Positions 40,943 through 50,221 of a DNA stretch of 64,000 nt are shown here, piece by piece (position 1 is the stretch's first letter; each line of letters begins with the position of its first letter). The notes beneath the pieces were generated by a model, which did no database searches, was not told where the DNA came from, and saw only the letters and a program-made list of their open reading frames with translations. Both the position numbers and the translations under genes were made by a program. This DNA is from Gemmatimonadetes bacterium SCN 70-22. Its GTDB lineage: Bacteria > Gemmatimonadota > Gemmatimonadetes > Gemmatimonadales > Gemmatimonadaceae. Location: NCBI GenBank assembly GCA_001724275.1, contig MEDZ01000020.1:21885-85884 (forward strand), in the 5' to 3' direction.

Positions 40943-43900
40943 ATGATCGAACGACTCATCACGCTCGCGCTGCGCTTCCGCGTGGCCGTCATCGGCGCCA
41001 CGCTCCTGCTCGTCGTCGCCGGTTCCTGGGCGCTCTCGAGCATCAACACCGACGCCTTCCCAGACCTCACGCCGAACCAGGTGCAGGTCATTACCGTCGC
41101 GGCCGGGCTGTCGCCGAACGAGGTCGAGAACCTCGTGAGCTATCCCATGGAGACGGCGATGATGGGGCTCCCGCGTACGCGGGGCGTGCGCTCCATCTCC
41201 AAGGCGGGCATCTCTGTCGTGACCGTCTCGTACGACGACGAGGTGGACATGTACTTCGCGCGGGCGCAGGTGACGCAGCGCATGCAGGACGCGGTCGGGA
41301 GCCTCCCGGACGGGTTGCAGCCCTCGCTCGGCCCGCCTGCGACGCCGATGGGCGAGGTGTTCCAGTACCTCGTCGAGGCGACCGACTCGCTCCACCCCGT
41401 GTCGCTCATGGAGTTGCGCAACATCCAGGAGTACACGATCAAGCCGATGCTGCGAACGCTTCCCGGCGTGGCCGACGTGAACTCCTGGGGCGGCATGGTG
41501 CAGCAATTCCATGTGCTCGCCGACCCGTCGAAGCTTGCGGGCTACGGCCTCTCGCTCGAGGACCTCCAGCGCGCGCTCCAGGCGAACAACGGAAACTTCG
41601 GTGCGGGCTATATCGAGAACCGCGGCGAGCGCTTCACCGTGCGCGGCCTCGGCCGCCTCGGCGACACCGTCGACATTGCCAACGTGGTCGTGGCGACGCG
41701 AGAAGGCGGGACGCCCGTGTACGTCCGCGACGTGGCCGACGTCACGGTGGGCCCCATGCCCCGCGAGGGGGCGGTGTCGCGCGACGGGCGCGGCGAGACG
41801 CTCTCGGGGATGATCGTCATGCTCAAGGGCTCGAACGGGAAGGCCGTCGTGGACGAGGTGAAGACGCGACTGAACGAGATCACCCCGCTCCTCCCGTCCG
41901 GCGTCACGATTCGCCCGTTCTACAACCAGGGCGACGTCGTGGAACGTACCACGCGCACCGTGTTCAAGAACCTCCTCGAGGGCGGATTGCTCGTCGTCCT
42001 CGTGCTCTTTGTCTTCCTGCGTAACGTTCGGGCGTCGCTCATCACGGCTTCGGTCATTCCGCTGTCGCTACTCGTCGCGTTCGTTGCGATGCAGCAGTTC
42101 GGCGTCTCCGCCAACCTGATGAGCCTCGGGGCGCTCGACTTCGGGCTCATCGTGGACGCATCGGTCGTCATGGTCGAGAACTTCGTGCGCCGCCTCGGGC
42201 ACGCGGTAAATCCGACGGCTGACCAGCGGCGGGAGCTGATTCGTCGCGCGGCTTTCGAGGTGGGGCGCCCCATCGTCTTCGGCGTCTGCATCATCGTCGC
42301 CGTCTATATCCCCATCTTCGCGCTCGAGGGGCTCGAGCGGCGCATGTTCGCACCGATGGCATTCACCGTCGTCGTCGCGGTCCTCGGGTCGCTCCTCCTT
42401 GCGTTGACGTACGTTCCCATGCTGTCGAGTTTTCTCCTGTCGCATGTGGAGGAAAAGCCGTCGCGATGGTTCGATGCGGTGCGTGCGCGCTACCGGCGTG
42501 ACCTCGGCCGCGCCCTCGTGAACCGGCGCGCGGTCGTGCTCGGCGCGCTGGGAGTGCTCGCGCTGACACTCTCCTCCGTCCCCTTTCTCGGCACGGAGTT
42601 CATGCCCCGTCTCGACGAGGGGTCGATGCTCATCGAAACGCGGCGCCTACCAAGCACGTCGCTCCCGCAGGGGATGGAGATCGCGCGGGACGTCGAGCGC
42701 ACGCTGCTCCGCTTCCCGGAGGTGCGGGGCATCGTCACGAAGCTGGGACGCCCCGAGCTCGCCACCGAGACGATGGGACTCTATGCCGGCGACGTGTACG
42801 TGAATTTCACGCCGCGCGACCAGTGGAAAGCGCCATCGCTCGAAATGCTGATCGTGCGGATGGACTCGGCCCTCAGTGAGATCCCCGGTCTCCATTACAA
42901 TTTCACGGCACCCATGGCGATGCGCCTCGATGAGGCGATCTCCGGTGTGCGCACACAGCTCGGCGTCAAGGTCTTCGGGGACAGCCTGTCGGTGCTGCAG
43001 GCGAAGGCCGATGAAATCGTGAAAGTGATCGAGACGGTCCCGGGCGCCGCGGATGTCTCGGCCGATGTGAGCGCCGGTGCGATGCAGGTGGAGCTGGCGC
43101 TCGACCGCGCGGCGCTCGCGCGCTACGGCCTCGACGTGAGCGACGTGCGCGACGCCGTCCAGGCGGGGATCGGCGGCGTTGAGGCTACGGAGATCATCGA
43201 CGGGCGGAAACGCTTCCCCGTCGTCGTTCGCCTGGCCGAGTCATATCGCGGCACGCCCGATGCAATCGGACGATTGCTCATCGCCGCGCCGAACGGGGCA
43301 CGCGTGCTCCTCTCGCAGGTGGCACGCGTACGTGTGGTGGAGGGACCGGAACTCATCAACCACGAGCGCGGGGAGCGCATGGTGATCGTGCAGTCGAACG
43401 TGCGCGGTCGCGACCTCGGCTCTTTCGCCGCCGAGGTGCAGCGCGAGGTCGCGCGGCGCGTGCAGCTGCCGGGCGGTTACTTCGTGACCTACGGCGGGCA
43501 GTTCGAGAACCAACAGCGCGCCATGAAGCGGCTCACGCTCATCGTGCCGCTGGTGCTGCTCCTCATCGTAGGGTTGCTGTACGCGAGCTTCGGCAACGGA
43601 CGGCAGTCCCTCCTCGTGATGCTCAACGTCCCGTTCGCGCTGATCGGCGGCGTCGCGGCGCTCTGGCTGCGCGGGATGAACCTCAACCTCTCGGCCTCGG
43701 TCGGCTTCATCGCCCTGTTCGGCATCGCGGTGCTCAATGGCGTCGTCCTGGTCGCGTACATCAACCAACTGCGCGATGCCGGAATGCCGCTCGACGAGGC
43801 GGTACGCGATGGGTCGGAGACACGCTTGCGACCGGTTCTCATGACCGCCCTCGTCGCGAGCTTCGGCTTCATCCCGATGGCGCTCTCGACGAGCCCCGGG

Positions 43901-44137
43901 TCCGAGGTGCAACGTCCGCTCGCCACCGTGGTCATCGGTGGGCTCGTCACCTCCACGCTACTCACGCTCATCGTCCTCCCGGTGGTATATGAGTGGCTCG
44001 AGGAACGGTGGCCCGACTGGGCGGCGGCCTTCCATCACCGCGTGCGGCAGCGACGCGGTGCCGGTCGGCCGCGATCCGCGCGCTCGGCGGCGGCGGCCGG
44101 GCCGGTGGCGTCAAGCAAGCGGGAGTCCGACGCATGA
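40943..44137 (+). CDS. Heavy-metal RND efflux permease (CzcA-like, HME family)
   Basis: A 1064-residue, 12-helix proton antiporter of full length. N-terminal INTDAFPDLTPNQVQV is typical of CzcA. Helix 4 contains LGALDFGLIVDASVVMVENF, matching the DFG-D-EN pattern that carries the proton-relay acidic residues in divalent-cation pumps (Co/Zn/Cd/Ni) rather than the Cu/Ag type. Two large periplasmic loops and a repeated second half (VGFIALFGIAVLNGVVLVAY) complete the fold. It lies between the adaptor and a P-type ATPase whose ATG overlaps its stop by four bases. Confidence 0.93.
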   Translation: MIERLITLALRFRVAVIGATLLLVVAGSWALSSINTDAFPDLTPNQVQVITVAAGLSPNEVENLVSYPMETAMMGLPRTRGVRSISKAGISVVTVSYDDEVDMYFARAQVTQRMQDAVGSLPDGLQPSLGPPATPMGEVFQYLVEATDSLHPVSLMELRNIQEYTIKPMLRTLPGVADVNSWGGMVQQFHVLADPSKLAGYGLSLEDLQRALQANNGNFGAGYIENRGERFTVRGLGRLGDTVDIANVVVATREGGTPVYVRDVADVTVGPMPREGAVSRDGRGETLSGMIVMLKGSNGKAVVDEVKTRLNEITPLLPSGVTIRPFYNQGDVVERTTRTVFKNLLEGGLLVVLVLFVFLRNVRASLITASVIPLSLLVAFVAMQQFGVSANLMSLGALDFGLIVDASVVMVENFVRRLGHAVNPTADQRRELIRRAAFEVGRPIVFGVCIIVAVYIPIFALEGLERRMFAPMAFTVVVAVLGSLLLALTYVPMLSSFLLSHVEEKPSRWFDAVRARYRRDLGRALVNRRAVVLGALGVLALTLSSVPFLGTEFMPRLDEGSMLIETRRLPSTSLPQGMEIARDVERTLLRFPEVRGIVTKLGRPELATETMGLYAGDVYVNFTPRDQWKAPSLEMLIVRMDSALSEIPGLHYNFTAPMAMRLDEAISGVRTQLGVKVFGDSLSVLQAKADEIVKVIETVPGAADVSADVSAGAMQVELALDRAALARYGLDVSDVRDAVQAGIGGVEATEIIDGRKRFPVVVRLAESYRGTPDAIGRLLIAAPNGARVLLSQVARVRVVEGPELINHERGERMVIVQSNVRGRDLGSFAAEVQREVARRVQLPGGYFVTYGGQFENQQRAMKRLTLIVPLVLLLIVGLLYASFGNGRQSLLVMLNVPFALIGGVAALWLRGMNLNLSASVGFIALFGIAVLNGVVLVAYINQLRDAGMPLDEAVRDGSETRLRPVLMTALVASFGFIPMALSTSPGSEVQRPLATVVIGGLVTSTLLTLIVLPVVYEWLEERWPDWAAAFHHRVRQRRGAGRPRSARSAAAAGPVASSKRESDA

Positions 44138-46020
44138 CGTCGCCGGCGTCGGTTCAGGCATCCGTGCTCGACCCCAAGCGAACGCTCACGCTTGGCGCGT
44201 CTCCGCGCATGACGCGCGCGCGCTGGCTCGCAGTTGCGCGCATCGCGCTCGTCGGTGCGATCGTCGCAGTCTATGGCGCCGGCCTCCTCCCGCTCCCGGC
44301 GCTCCTCGCGACGGTGGCCGTCGGTCTCTGGCCGCTGGTCAGGGTGGCCGCGCTTCAGCTGCTGCGTGAACGGAAGGTCGGCACCGAGCTGTTTGTCACT
44401 GTGGCCACCGTGGTCGCGATGCTCGGGCACGAGTACGTCGCGGGGGCGGTCATGATGACCATCATCCTCATCGCCGAGCTCATCGCCGAACTGAATACTG
44501 AGCGGGCGCGCGCGTCGATTCGGTCGCTCCTCGGGAGCGTGCCGCAGACGGCGCTGGTGCGGCGACCACAGGGCGACGCACGGGTTCCCCTCGCCGAGGT
44601 GCGCCCAGGCGACGTGGTGATCGTGCGCGCTGGCGAGAAGGTGCCGGTTGACGGCGCAGTGCGCGTCGGCGACGCGTCGGTGAACGAGGCGCCGATCACG
44701 GGCGAGAGCATGCCGAAGGAGAAGCGTGCGGGCGCCACGGTCTTCGCGGGGACGGTCGTGGAACTCGGGGCGATAGACGTCGTGACGGAAAGGGCGGGCA
44801 GCGACACGATGTTCGCCCGCATCCTCGCGTTGGTCGAGTCGGCGGAGGAGTCGCGAGCCCCCGTGCAGCGCCTTGCCGACCGCGTTGCGGCGTGGCTCAT
44901 TCCGGTGGTACTCGTCTTCCTGCTCGGCGTCTGGATCGTCACGCGCGACGTCCGGCTCATCATCACGCTGCTGATCTTCACCTCGCCGGCGGAACTCGGG
45001 CTCGCGACGCCGCTCGTGGTCATCGCGGGCATCGCCCGCGCCGCGCGCGCCGGCATCCTGCTCAAGGGCGGGATCTACCTCGAGGAGCTCGCCAAGGCGC
45101 GCGTGCTTGCCTTCGACAAGACCGGGACGCTCACCGTCGGCCGTCCGCAGGTGATGGCAGTGGAGCGATTCGGCGATGCGGCCGACGAGGAAACGCTGAT
45201 CCGCCTCGCGGCGGCGGCGGAGCGACGCTCGAGCCACCCGCTCGCCGCGGCCGTGGTTGCGCGCGCGTCTGGGCTGGACGTCCCCGAGCCATCGTCGTTC
45301 GAGGTCGTCGCGGGGCGTGGCGTGCGCGCGACGGTGGAGGGGCGCTCGGTGCTCGCGGGGAACGCGGCGCTTCTGACGGAAAGCGGCATCGTGCTCCCCG
45401 TTGGTGGCGAGGATACGGAGACGTCGGTGTATGTCGCGGCGGACGGCGTGGCGCTGGGAGTGCTTCGCCTCGCAGATCCGCTGCGCCCGGGCGCGCGCTC
45501 GGCGATCCAGCGCATTCGCGCGACCGGGATCCGGCGAGTGGTGATGCTCACCGGCGACAATGCGACCGTCGCGTGGCGTGTGGCGCGCGAACTCGGCGTC
45601 GACGAGGTACTCGCCGACCTCCTCCCCGACGCGAAGGTCGATGCGATCCGACGCCTTCAGGCAGGCGGCGTGCGCGTGGCCATGGTCGGCGACGGTATCA
45701 ACGACGCCCCTGCGCTCGCCGTCGCCGACGTCGGGATCGCCATGGGCGTCGCCGGGACCCAGGCCGCCATCGAGGCCGCCGACGTGGCGCTCATGACCGA
45801 CGACCTCGGGAAGATCGCCGAGGCGCGACTGATCGCGCGCAAGGCATACCGCACCATCCAGGAGAACCTGTTCGTCGGCGTCGGAGTGGTGCATGTGCTG
45901 GGGATCGTGGCGGCGCTGCTGCACTGGATAGGCCCGGTGCAGGCGGCAGTCATCCACCTCGGCCCCGACGTGCTGGTCTTCTTCAACTCCGTCAAGCTGC
46001 TGCGGTTCAGGCTCGCCTAG
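44134..46020 (+). CDS. P1B-like metal ATPase lacking the CPC motif (SPAEL variant)
   Basis: A 628-residue P-type ATPase without an N-terminal metal-binding domain. It has a complete catalytic core: ITGESMPKEK, DKTGT with Asp328, the RSSHPLA motif and MVGDGINDAPALAVADVGIA. The membrane metal site, normally CPC in P1B pumps, reads Ser284-Pro285-Ala286-Glu287 (FTSPAELGLATP), and the last helix has HLGPDVLVFFNSVKLLRF. With no thiol there, the ligand set must differ, perhaps carboxylate and His. It is the last gene of the RND operon (ATGA overlap). The substrate is unknown; co-transcription suggests a divalent cation. Confidence 0.88.
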   Translation: MTSPASVQASVLDPKRTLTLGASPRMTRARWLAVARIALVGAIVAVYGAGLLPLPALLATVAVGLWPLVRVAALQLLRERKVGTELFVTVATVVAMLGHEYVAGAVMMTIILIAELIAELNTERARASIRSLLGSVPQTALVRRPQGDARVPLAEVRPGDVVIVRAGEKVPVDGAVRVGDASVNEAPITGESMPKEKRAGATVFAGTVVELGAIDVVTERAGSDTMFARILALVESAEESRAPVQRLADRVAAWLIPVVLVFLLGVWIVTRDVRLIITLLIFTSPAELGLATPLVVIAGIARAARAGILLKGGIYLEELAKARVLAFDKTGTLTVGRPQVMAVERFGDAADEETLIRLAAAAERRSSHPLAAAVVARASGLDVPEPSSFEVVAGRGVRATVEGRSVLAGNAALLTESGIVLPVGGEDTETSVYVAADGVALGVLRLADPLRPGARSAIQRIRATGIRRVVMLTGDNATVAWRVARELGVDEVLADLLPDAKVDAIRRLQAGGVRVAMVGDGINDAPALAVADVGIAMGVAGTQAAIEAADVALMTDDLGKIAEARLIARKAYRTIQENLFVGVGVVHVLGIVAALLHWIGPVQAAVIHLGPDVLVFFNSVKLLRFRLA

Positions 46021-46022
46021 AA

Positions 46023-46096
46023 GTGGTTTCAGAACCCGTAGCCGCAGCGCCGACGCCCTGTGCCGGGAACGGCGCGGCTACGGGTTTTGCAACCAC
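46023..46096 (+). terminator. Very long imperfect hairpin after the metal ATPase
   Basis: Starting two bases after the ATPase stop, GTGGTT-TCAG-AACCCGTAGCCGC pairs with GCGGCTACGGGTT-TTGC-AACCAC (19 of 23 outer positions). CGCCG/CGGCG extends the stem inside. There is no long T-run, so it may be a processing or attenuation structure, or a small inverted-repeat element, rather than a simple intrinsic terminator. Confidence 0.55.
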
Positions 46097-46489
46097 CTGT
46101 AACGCGACTACGCCCATTCCGCATGGCCGCCGCCCGTGGTGCTACCGGAGCATGGAGTAGACGACGTCCGCGATCCTGAAGCGCGCCGAAGGGGCGACGA
46201 CCGCCACGATGCCGCAGCCCCCGAGGGCGAGCCGCGATCAGGTGATGGGAGCCGGACGCAGGTGGTCGGCGGCCACGACTGCCACCAGCGCCGGGAGCAG
46301 CCAGCGCGGATGAGGGAGGGGCGTCAGTGATCGCTCGATGGGCGCGGGCACCGACGACCACGCGAGATCGCTCAGCGCTCGCTGAATGGCGAAACAGAGG
46401 CAACGCGCGCCGATTCCACCGCTTACCGTCAGCTGTCGCCTGACGCTTCGGAAAGCTTGCCGCTCTCGTCAGGCGGCACGGAACCATGT
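46097..46489. other. Intergenic stretch before duplicated mod fragment
   Basis: About 390 bases with no recognised gene. It ends where similarity to the mod gene begins abruptly near 46490, the proximal breakpoint of the duplication. Confidence 0.4.
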
Positions 46490-47216
46490 CGACGAAGGCG
46501 GCTGCGCCTCGCGCGTCGATGTCCTGGCCTTCGAGTTCGAGATGGGGCTCTTTCCCGCCGTGCTCGAAGAAGCCAAACGCAAGGGGATCGATCTCGCCCC
46601 CAAGACCATTCCCCCCGAGGTCTTCGACAAGCGCGCTGTCGACAAGGGGCAGGTGCGCTTTCACGAGGTGGCCTACATCGAGATCAAGCCGCGACTCGAC
46701 GCCAACAACCCGCTGCGGGTGACGGTGGAACTGACCGACTTCTCGGTCTTCTACTCGCAGGGGCTCGCCGAGTCGATCACTGCCGAGCTCAGGGCGGGGA
46801 AGAGCGAGGTGCTGTGCGATGCGGGGAAGCTCATCAAGGTGAGCAAGGACAAGAACGGGACTGTCACCCGCGAGGTGCTCACCAGGCAGTGGACCGACTG
46901 GGTCGACTACTGGGCGGTGGACTTCGACTACGAGAGCCGCAAGGAGATCATCCAGGTGCCGAAGAACTTCGGCGTCGAGGGTGAGCTCCCCGGGCTCGCG
47001 GTGACGACCGAGTTCATCGAGTTCCAGGAGCAGTGGACGGGGAGCTACATCTTCGAGAACGAGTGGCAGAGCTTTCGCACGCGCAAGTCGCGGGAGCTGG
47101 AGCTCACGAGTGCGGCGCACGAATACCCGGCGCCGGGGCGGTACACAGTCGCCGTCAAGGTGGTCGACATCTTCGGGAACGATACAATGTCGTTGACGCC
47201 GGTGGTGGTGGGGTAG
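46490..47216 (+). pseudogene. Duplicated 3' fragment of the type III mod gene
   Basis: From SRVDVLAFEFEMGLFPAVLE to the stop this is the C-terminal 238 residues of the methyltransferase at 33064-35238, about 90 percent identical at DNA level by eye, with the frame open. The catalytic DPPF and FxGxG motifs are absent, so it cannot methylate. The homology starts abruptly near 46490 and continues through the stop into a broken copy of the next gene. Confidence 0.9.
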
Positions 47217-47257
47217 GGCGCTGCGGCAGTTGTGAACCTCTGGCAACGAGGGCGCGA

Positions 47258-47609
47258 ATGGACCTCGACAGCGATGGCGCGGGGCGCGTAGCCACGCGGA
47301 CCTCGCCGATTCGGTTCGGCAAGGCACTGTACCTCGCGGACCAGACAGTGTTACCCGCCGATGTGCGCACGCCGAAGTCGCGGCCACGCTCGGCGACATT
47401 CGTCGGTACCCTGTCGTGGTCATGGAGTCCTGCGGGCTCAAGAGTGGAGGACGTGTACTGTCCCCTGGAATAGAAGCCGGAAGTACATGGTCCTCTGGTC
47501 GGAGAAGCGTTCGTGGACGGTGTGGCGGCCGGGCTTCTTCTCGGAGGCGGAGCTGATGACGGCCGCCACGATGATCTGGCCCGACGCAACGCACGCGGGG
47601 GGCGCGTAG
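47258..47609 (+). pseudogene. Broken copy of the hypothetical gene that follows mod
   Basis: The first 71 codons (MDLDSDGAGRVATRTSPIRF and on to GSRVEDVY) match the gene at 35280-35762. A stop at 47471-47473 and an internal deletion of about 50 codons follow, after which SRKYMVLWSEK and PGFFSEAELMTAATMIWPDA resume in another frame up to 47609. It is a decayed duplicate. Confidence 0.85.
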
Positions 47610-47749
47610 ACGCCGCCGTCGCGCGTCACCAGCTCCAGGCCCTGCCGCCGCGTGGGACGTCCGATCCACCTTCTGAAACCCCGAGCCATACGCTACCGTA
47701 TGGCGAGGCGTCGGCGCATCCCGCGCCCTCACCCGTTCCGGGGTCTTCC

Positions 47750-48340
47750 ATGCCCGCAGCTCCCACCGTCTCCCGCGACCAATGGCTCGCGGCCGCCGTC
47801 GCCGCCCTCGCCGAGGGTGGCGTCACCGCGGTCCGCGTCGAGGTACTGGCCGCCCGCCTGGGCGTCACCAAGGGGTCCTTCTACTGGCACTTCCGCGACC
47901 GCGGTGCGCTGCTGGAAGGGCTCCTCTCGCTCTGGGAAGACGAGACGATCTGGCTGGTGAGCGAGGCCTCCCTCGCCCCCACGCCGCGCGATCGCCTGGT
48001 GCGCTTCTTCGAGCTGGTCGCCGGGCGGCGCGACTATCCCCCGGACGTGGAGATCCTGGCCTGGGCACGCCACGACATCGACGTCGCCAAGCGGGTCGAG
48101 GCGACGGAGCGGCGGCGCCTGGACTTCATCACGGGCGAGCTTCGCGCCTCGGGATTCGACGACGCCGAGGCGGCGCGGCGGGGGAGGGCGGCGTACCTGG
48201 CGACCCAGGGGTGGGTGGAGTGGGTGAGCCGCGGGATGGAGCGATACGACTCGCTCCCCGACTTCACCCGGCACCTGTTCGACCTCATCCTGCCGCCGGC
48301 AGCGCCGGCCACGACCGCATCCAAGGGAAGGCTCCCATGA
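47750..48340 (+). CDS. TetR/AcrR-family regulator
   Basis: A 196-residue repressor. The N-terminal HTH is QWLAAAVAALAEGGVTAVRVEVLAARLGVTKGSFYWHF, where GSFYWHF is the typical recognition-helix end. A helical ligand-binding C-terminal domain follows (RDRLVRFFELVAGRRDYPPD...GWVEWVSRGMERYDSLPDFT). The ATG at 47750 is preceded by a purine-poor leader without a clear ribosome-binding site. The serine-hydrolase remnant 28 bases downstream may once have been its target. The ligand is unknown. Confidence 0.9.
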   Translation: MPAAPTVSRDQWLAAAVAALAEGGVTAVRVEVLAARLGVTKGSFYWHFRDRGALLEGLLSLWEDETIWLVSEASLAPTPRDRLVRFFELVAGRRDYPPDVEILAWARHDIDVAKRVEATERRRLDFITGELRASGFDDAEAARRGRAAYLATQGWVEWVSRGMERYDSLPDFTRHLFDLILPPAAPATTASKGRLP

Positions 48341-48368
48341 GCTCGATGCATCGCGTCCGGCGCGCGAG

Positions 48369-49451
48369 TTGGTCACGCTCGTCATCGCGCGCGACGTCGC
48401 GGCGCTCTCCGCCTGGCTCGCGGAGAACCTGGCGCCGGAGGCATTGCGCTTCGCGCCCGCCGACGAGCACGCGCGCCGCCTCGCCAGCGACAACGCCGGC
48501 ACGCATCGCCTGGAGCTGCGCGGCATTCGCGCCGACGGGGCCACGCGCGCCGTGGCGGCGATCGCCAATCCGCTGGCCGAGGAGGTCGACTCCTTCCCGG
48601 TGGTGGTGGAAGCCGCGCCGCCGCACCGCATCACGCGCTTCGGCGTGCGCTTCGGGGCCGGTGGCGCGCTCACCCCGGCGGCCTTCACGACCGACGCCGA
48701 GCGGGTCCGCGAGCTGCAACGCTACGTGCGGAAGCAGGCGGCCGACGGGCGCTTCTCCGGCGTCGTATTGGTGGCACGGGAATGGAATCCGCTCTACAAC
48801 GAGGCGTTCGGGATCGCCAACCGCGACACCGACACCCCCAACCGCCTCGACACGAAGTTCAACCTCGGCTCGGCCAACAAGAACTTCACCGCCATCGTCA
48901 TCGGCCAGCTGGTGGAGGAAGGGAAGCTCTCCTGGGACGACCCGCTGTCGAAGTTCCTCCCCGACTTCCCCGACGTGGTGCGCGAACGGATCTACCGGCG
49001 CGCGGGGATGACCGGCACCGACGCCTTCGAGCTGGATCGCGTGAACCGGAACCTCGCGGTGGGCTACATCCCGGAGTACGGCCCCGACGGCGTGACGTGG
49101 CGGAACAACGTCTTCGAGCACGTGATCAAGGGGGGGCCAGCCGGCGGCGGCTATTCCACCGCCCCCGATCTCCTGCGCTACACCGAGGCGCTGCGCGCCG
49201 GGAAGCTGGTCTCGCGCGCCACGCTCGACCTCATGCGCTCCCCCAAGCCCGAGCTGGGGGCACCGATCTACGGCTACGGCTTCGCCCTCTTCGACGGCCC
49301 GCAGTACTGGGGACACGGGGGAGACTTCGAGGGGATCGACGCCGACGTGGAGCAGTTCGGGACGAGCGGCGTCACGATGATCATCCTGGCCAACACGCAC
49401 ATGGTCAACGATCCGATCAAGCGGAAGGTCAGGCGGATGTTCCTGCAATAG
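48369..49451 (+). pseudogene. Damaged serine hydrolase (beta-lactamase/PBP-like) with internal deletion
   Basis: About 360 codons of a class C-type serine hydrolase. FNLGSANKNFTAIVIGQLVE gives the SxxK nucleophile motif, DPLSKFLPDFPDVV the following loop, and YWGHGGDF the HGG motif. After PDFPDVV the sequence jumps directly to RERIYRRAGMTGTDAFELD, which in intact relatives lies some 60-70 residues later; the YxN motif between them is missing. The N-terminus also lacks a signal peptide. The only start in frame is TTG at 48369, while the natural ATG at 48337 (MSSMHRVRR) is in another frame. Probably inactive; alternatively an unusual short homologue. Confidence 0.6.
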
Positions 49452-49470
49452 AAGACGAGAAGACGAGAGG
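49449..49470. repeat. GAAGACGA-type octamer repeat
   Basis: Two tandem units of AGAAGACG right after the serine-hydrolase stop. The same octamer repeats next to hairpins at 24985-25046 and 53006-53068. Confidence 0.6.
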
Positions 49471-49505
49471 GTTGCGGGGGGCGGTGCAGCGCCGATCTTG
49501 CAGGA

Positions 49506-50123
49506 GTGCCGACGTGGACGCCCCCCATCTCCGACGACTATGCCTCGCTCGAGGCGCTGCTCGCCGCGGTGCGCGCCTGTCGCGCCTGCGAAGCCCACCT
49601 CCCACTCGGCCCTAACCCGGTATTGCAGGCGGGGGCGACGGCGCGCCTGCTGATCGTGGGGCAGGCGCCGGGACTCCGCGTGCACCGCAGCGGGATCCCG
49701 TGGGATGACGCCAGCGGCGTCCGCCTGCGCGACTGGATGGGGGTGACGCCGGCGACGTTCTACGACGCGTCGAAGGTGGCCATCATCCCGATGGGGTACT
49801 GCTACCCCGGGCGCGGCGCCAGCGGAGACCTCCCCCCCCGGCGCGAGTGCGCCGAACTCTGGCTCGACAAGCTCCTGGCCCGGCTGCCACGGGTCGAGCT
49901 CACGCTCCTGGTGGGGCAGTACGCCCAGCGCCACTTCCTGGGGAACCGGCGCAAGGGGTCGCTCACCGAGACGGTGATGGCGTGGCGCGAGTACGGACCG
50001 GGGCACGTCCCGCTCCCGCACCCCTCGCCGCGCAACCAGCCGTGGTTCGCACGCCACCCGTGGTTCGCGCACGAGCTGCTCCCGTCGCTTCGGGAACGCG
50101 TGCAGCGGCTGCTGGACGCCTGA
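49506..50123 (+). CDS. Uracil-DNA glycosylase family protein
   Basis: A 205-residue protein of the UDG superfamily. LEALLAAVRACRACEAHLPLGP holds the N-terminal Cys pair (ACRACE), RLLIVGQAPGLRVHRSGIPW is the conserved water-activating GQAPG loop, and VPLPHPSPRN the HPSPRN intercalation loop. It resembles the UDG-like group annotated as uracil-DNA glycosylase family (including YgiG-like proteins) more than Ung. It should remove uracil or an oxidised base from DNA. The N-terminal Cys pair is not enough to assign an iron-sulphur family. GTG start at 49506. Confidence 0.8.
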   Translation: MPTWTPPISDDYASLEALLAAVRACRACEAHLPLGPNPVLQAGATARLLIVGQAPGLRVHRSGIPWDDASGVRLRDWMGVTPATFYDASKVAIIPMGYCYPGRGASGDLPPRRECAELWLDKLLARLPRVELTLLVGQYAQRHFLGNRRKGSLTETVMAWREYGPGHVPLPHPSPRNQPWFARHPWFAHELLPSLRERVQRLLDA

Positions 50124-50221
50124 CGACGGGTCGCGTCACACCGGTCGGGCGATGGGACCCGTCATGCGCGGTTCCCCGTCAGCTGCCGCTCCCCGTGAGG
50201 ATCGGCGGCGCCGCTCTCCCG

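Noticed and set aside
44035..45957. A 640-codon minus-strand frame opposite the second P-type ATPase
   Set aside because: Antisense shadow, for the same reason as the frame at 3986-6199.
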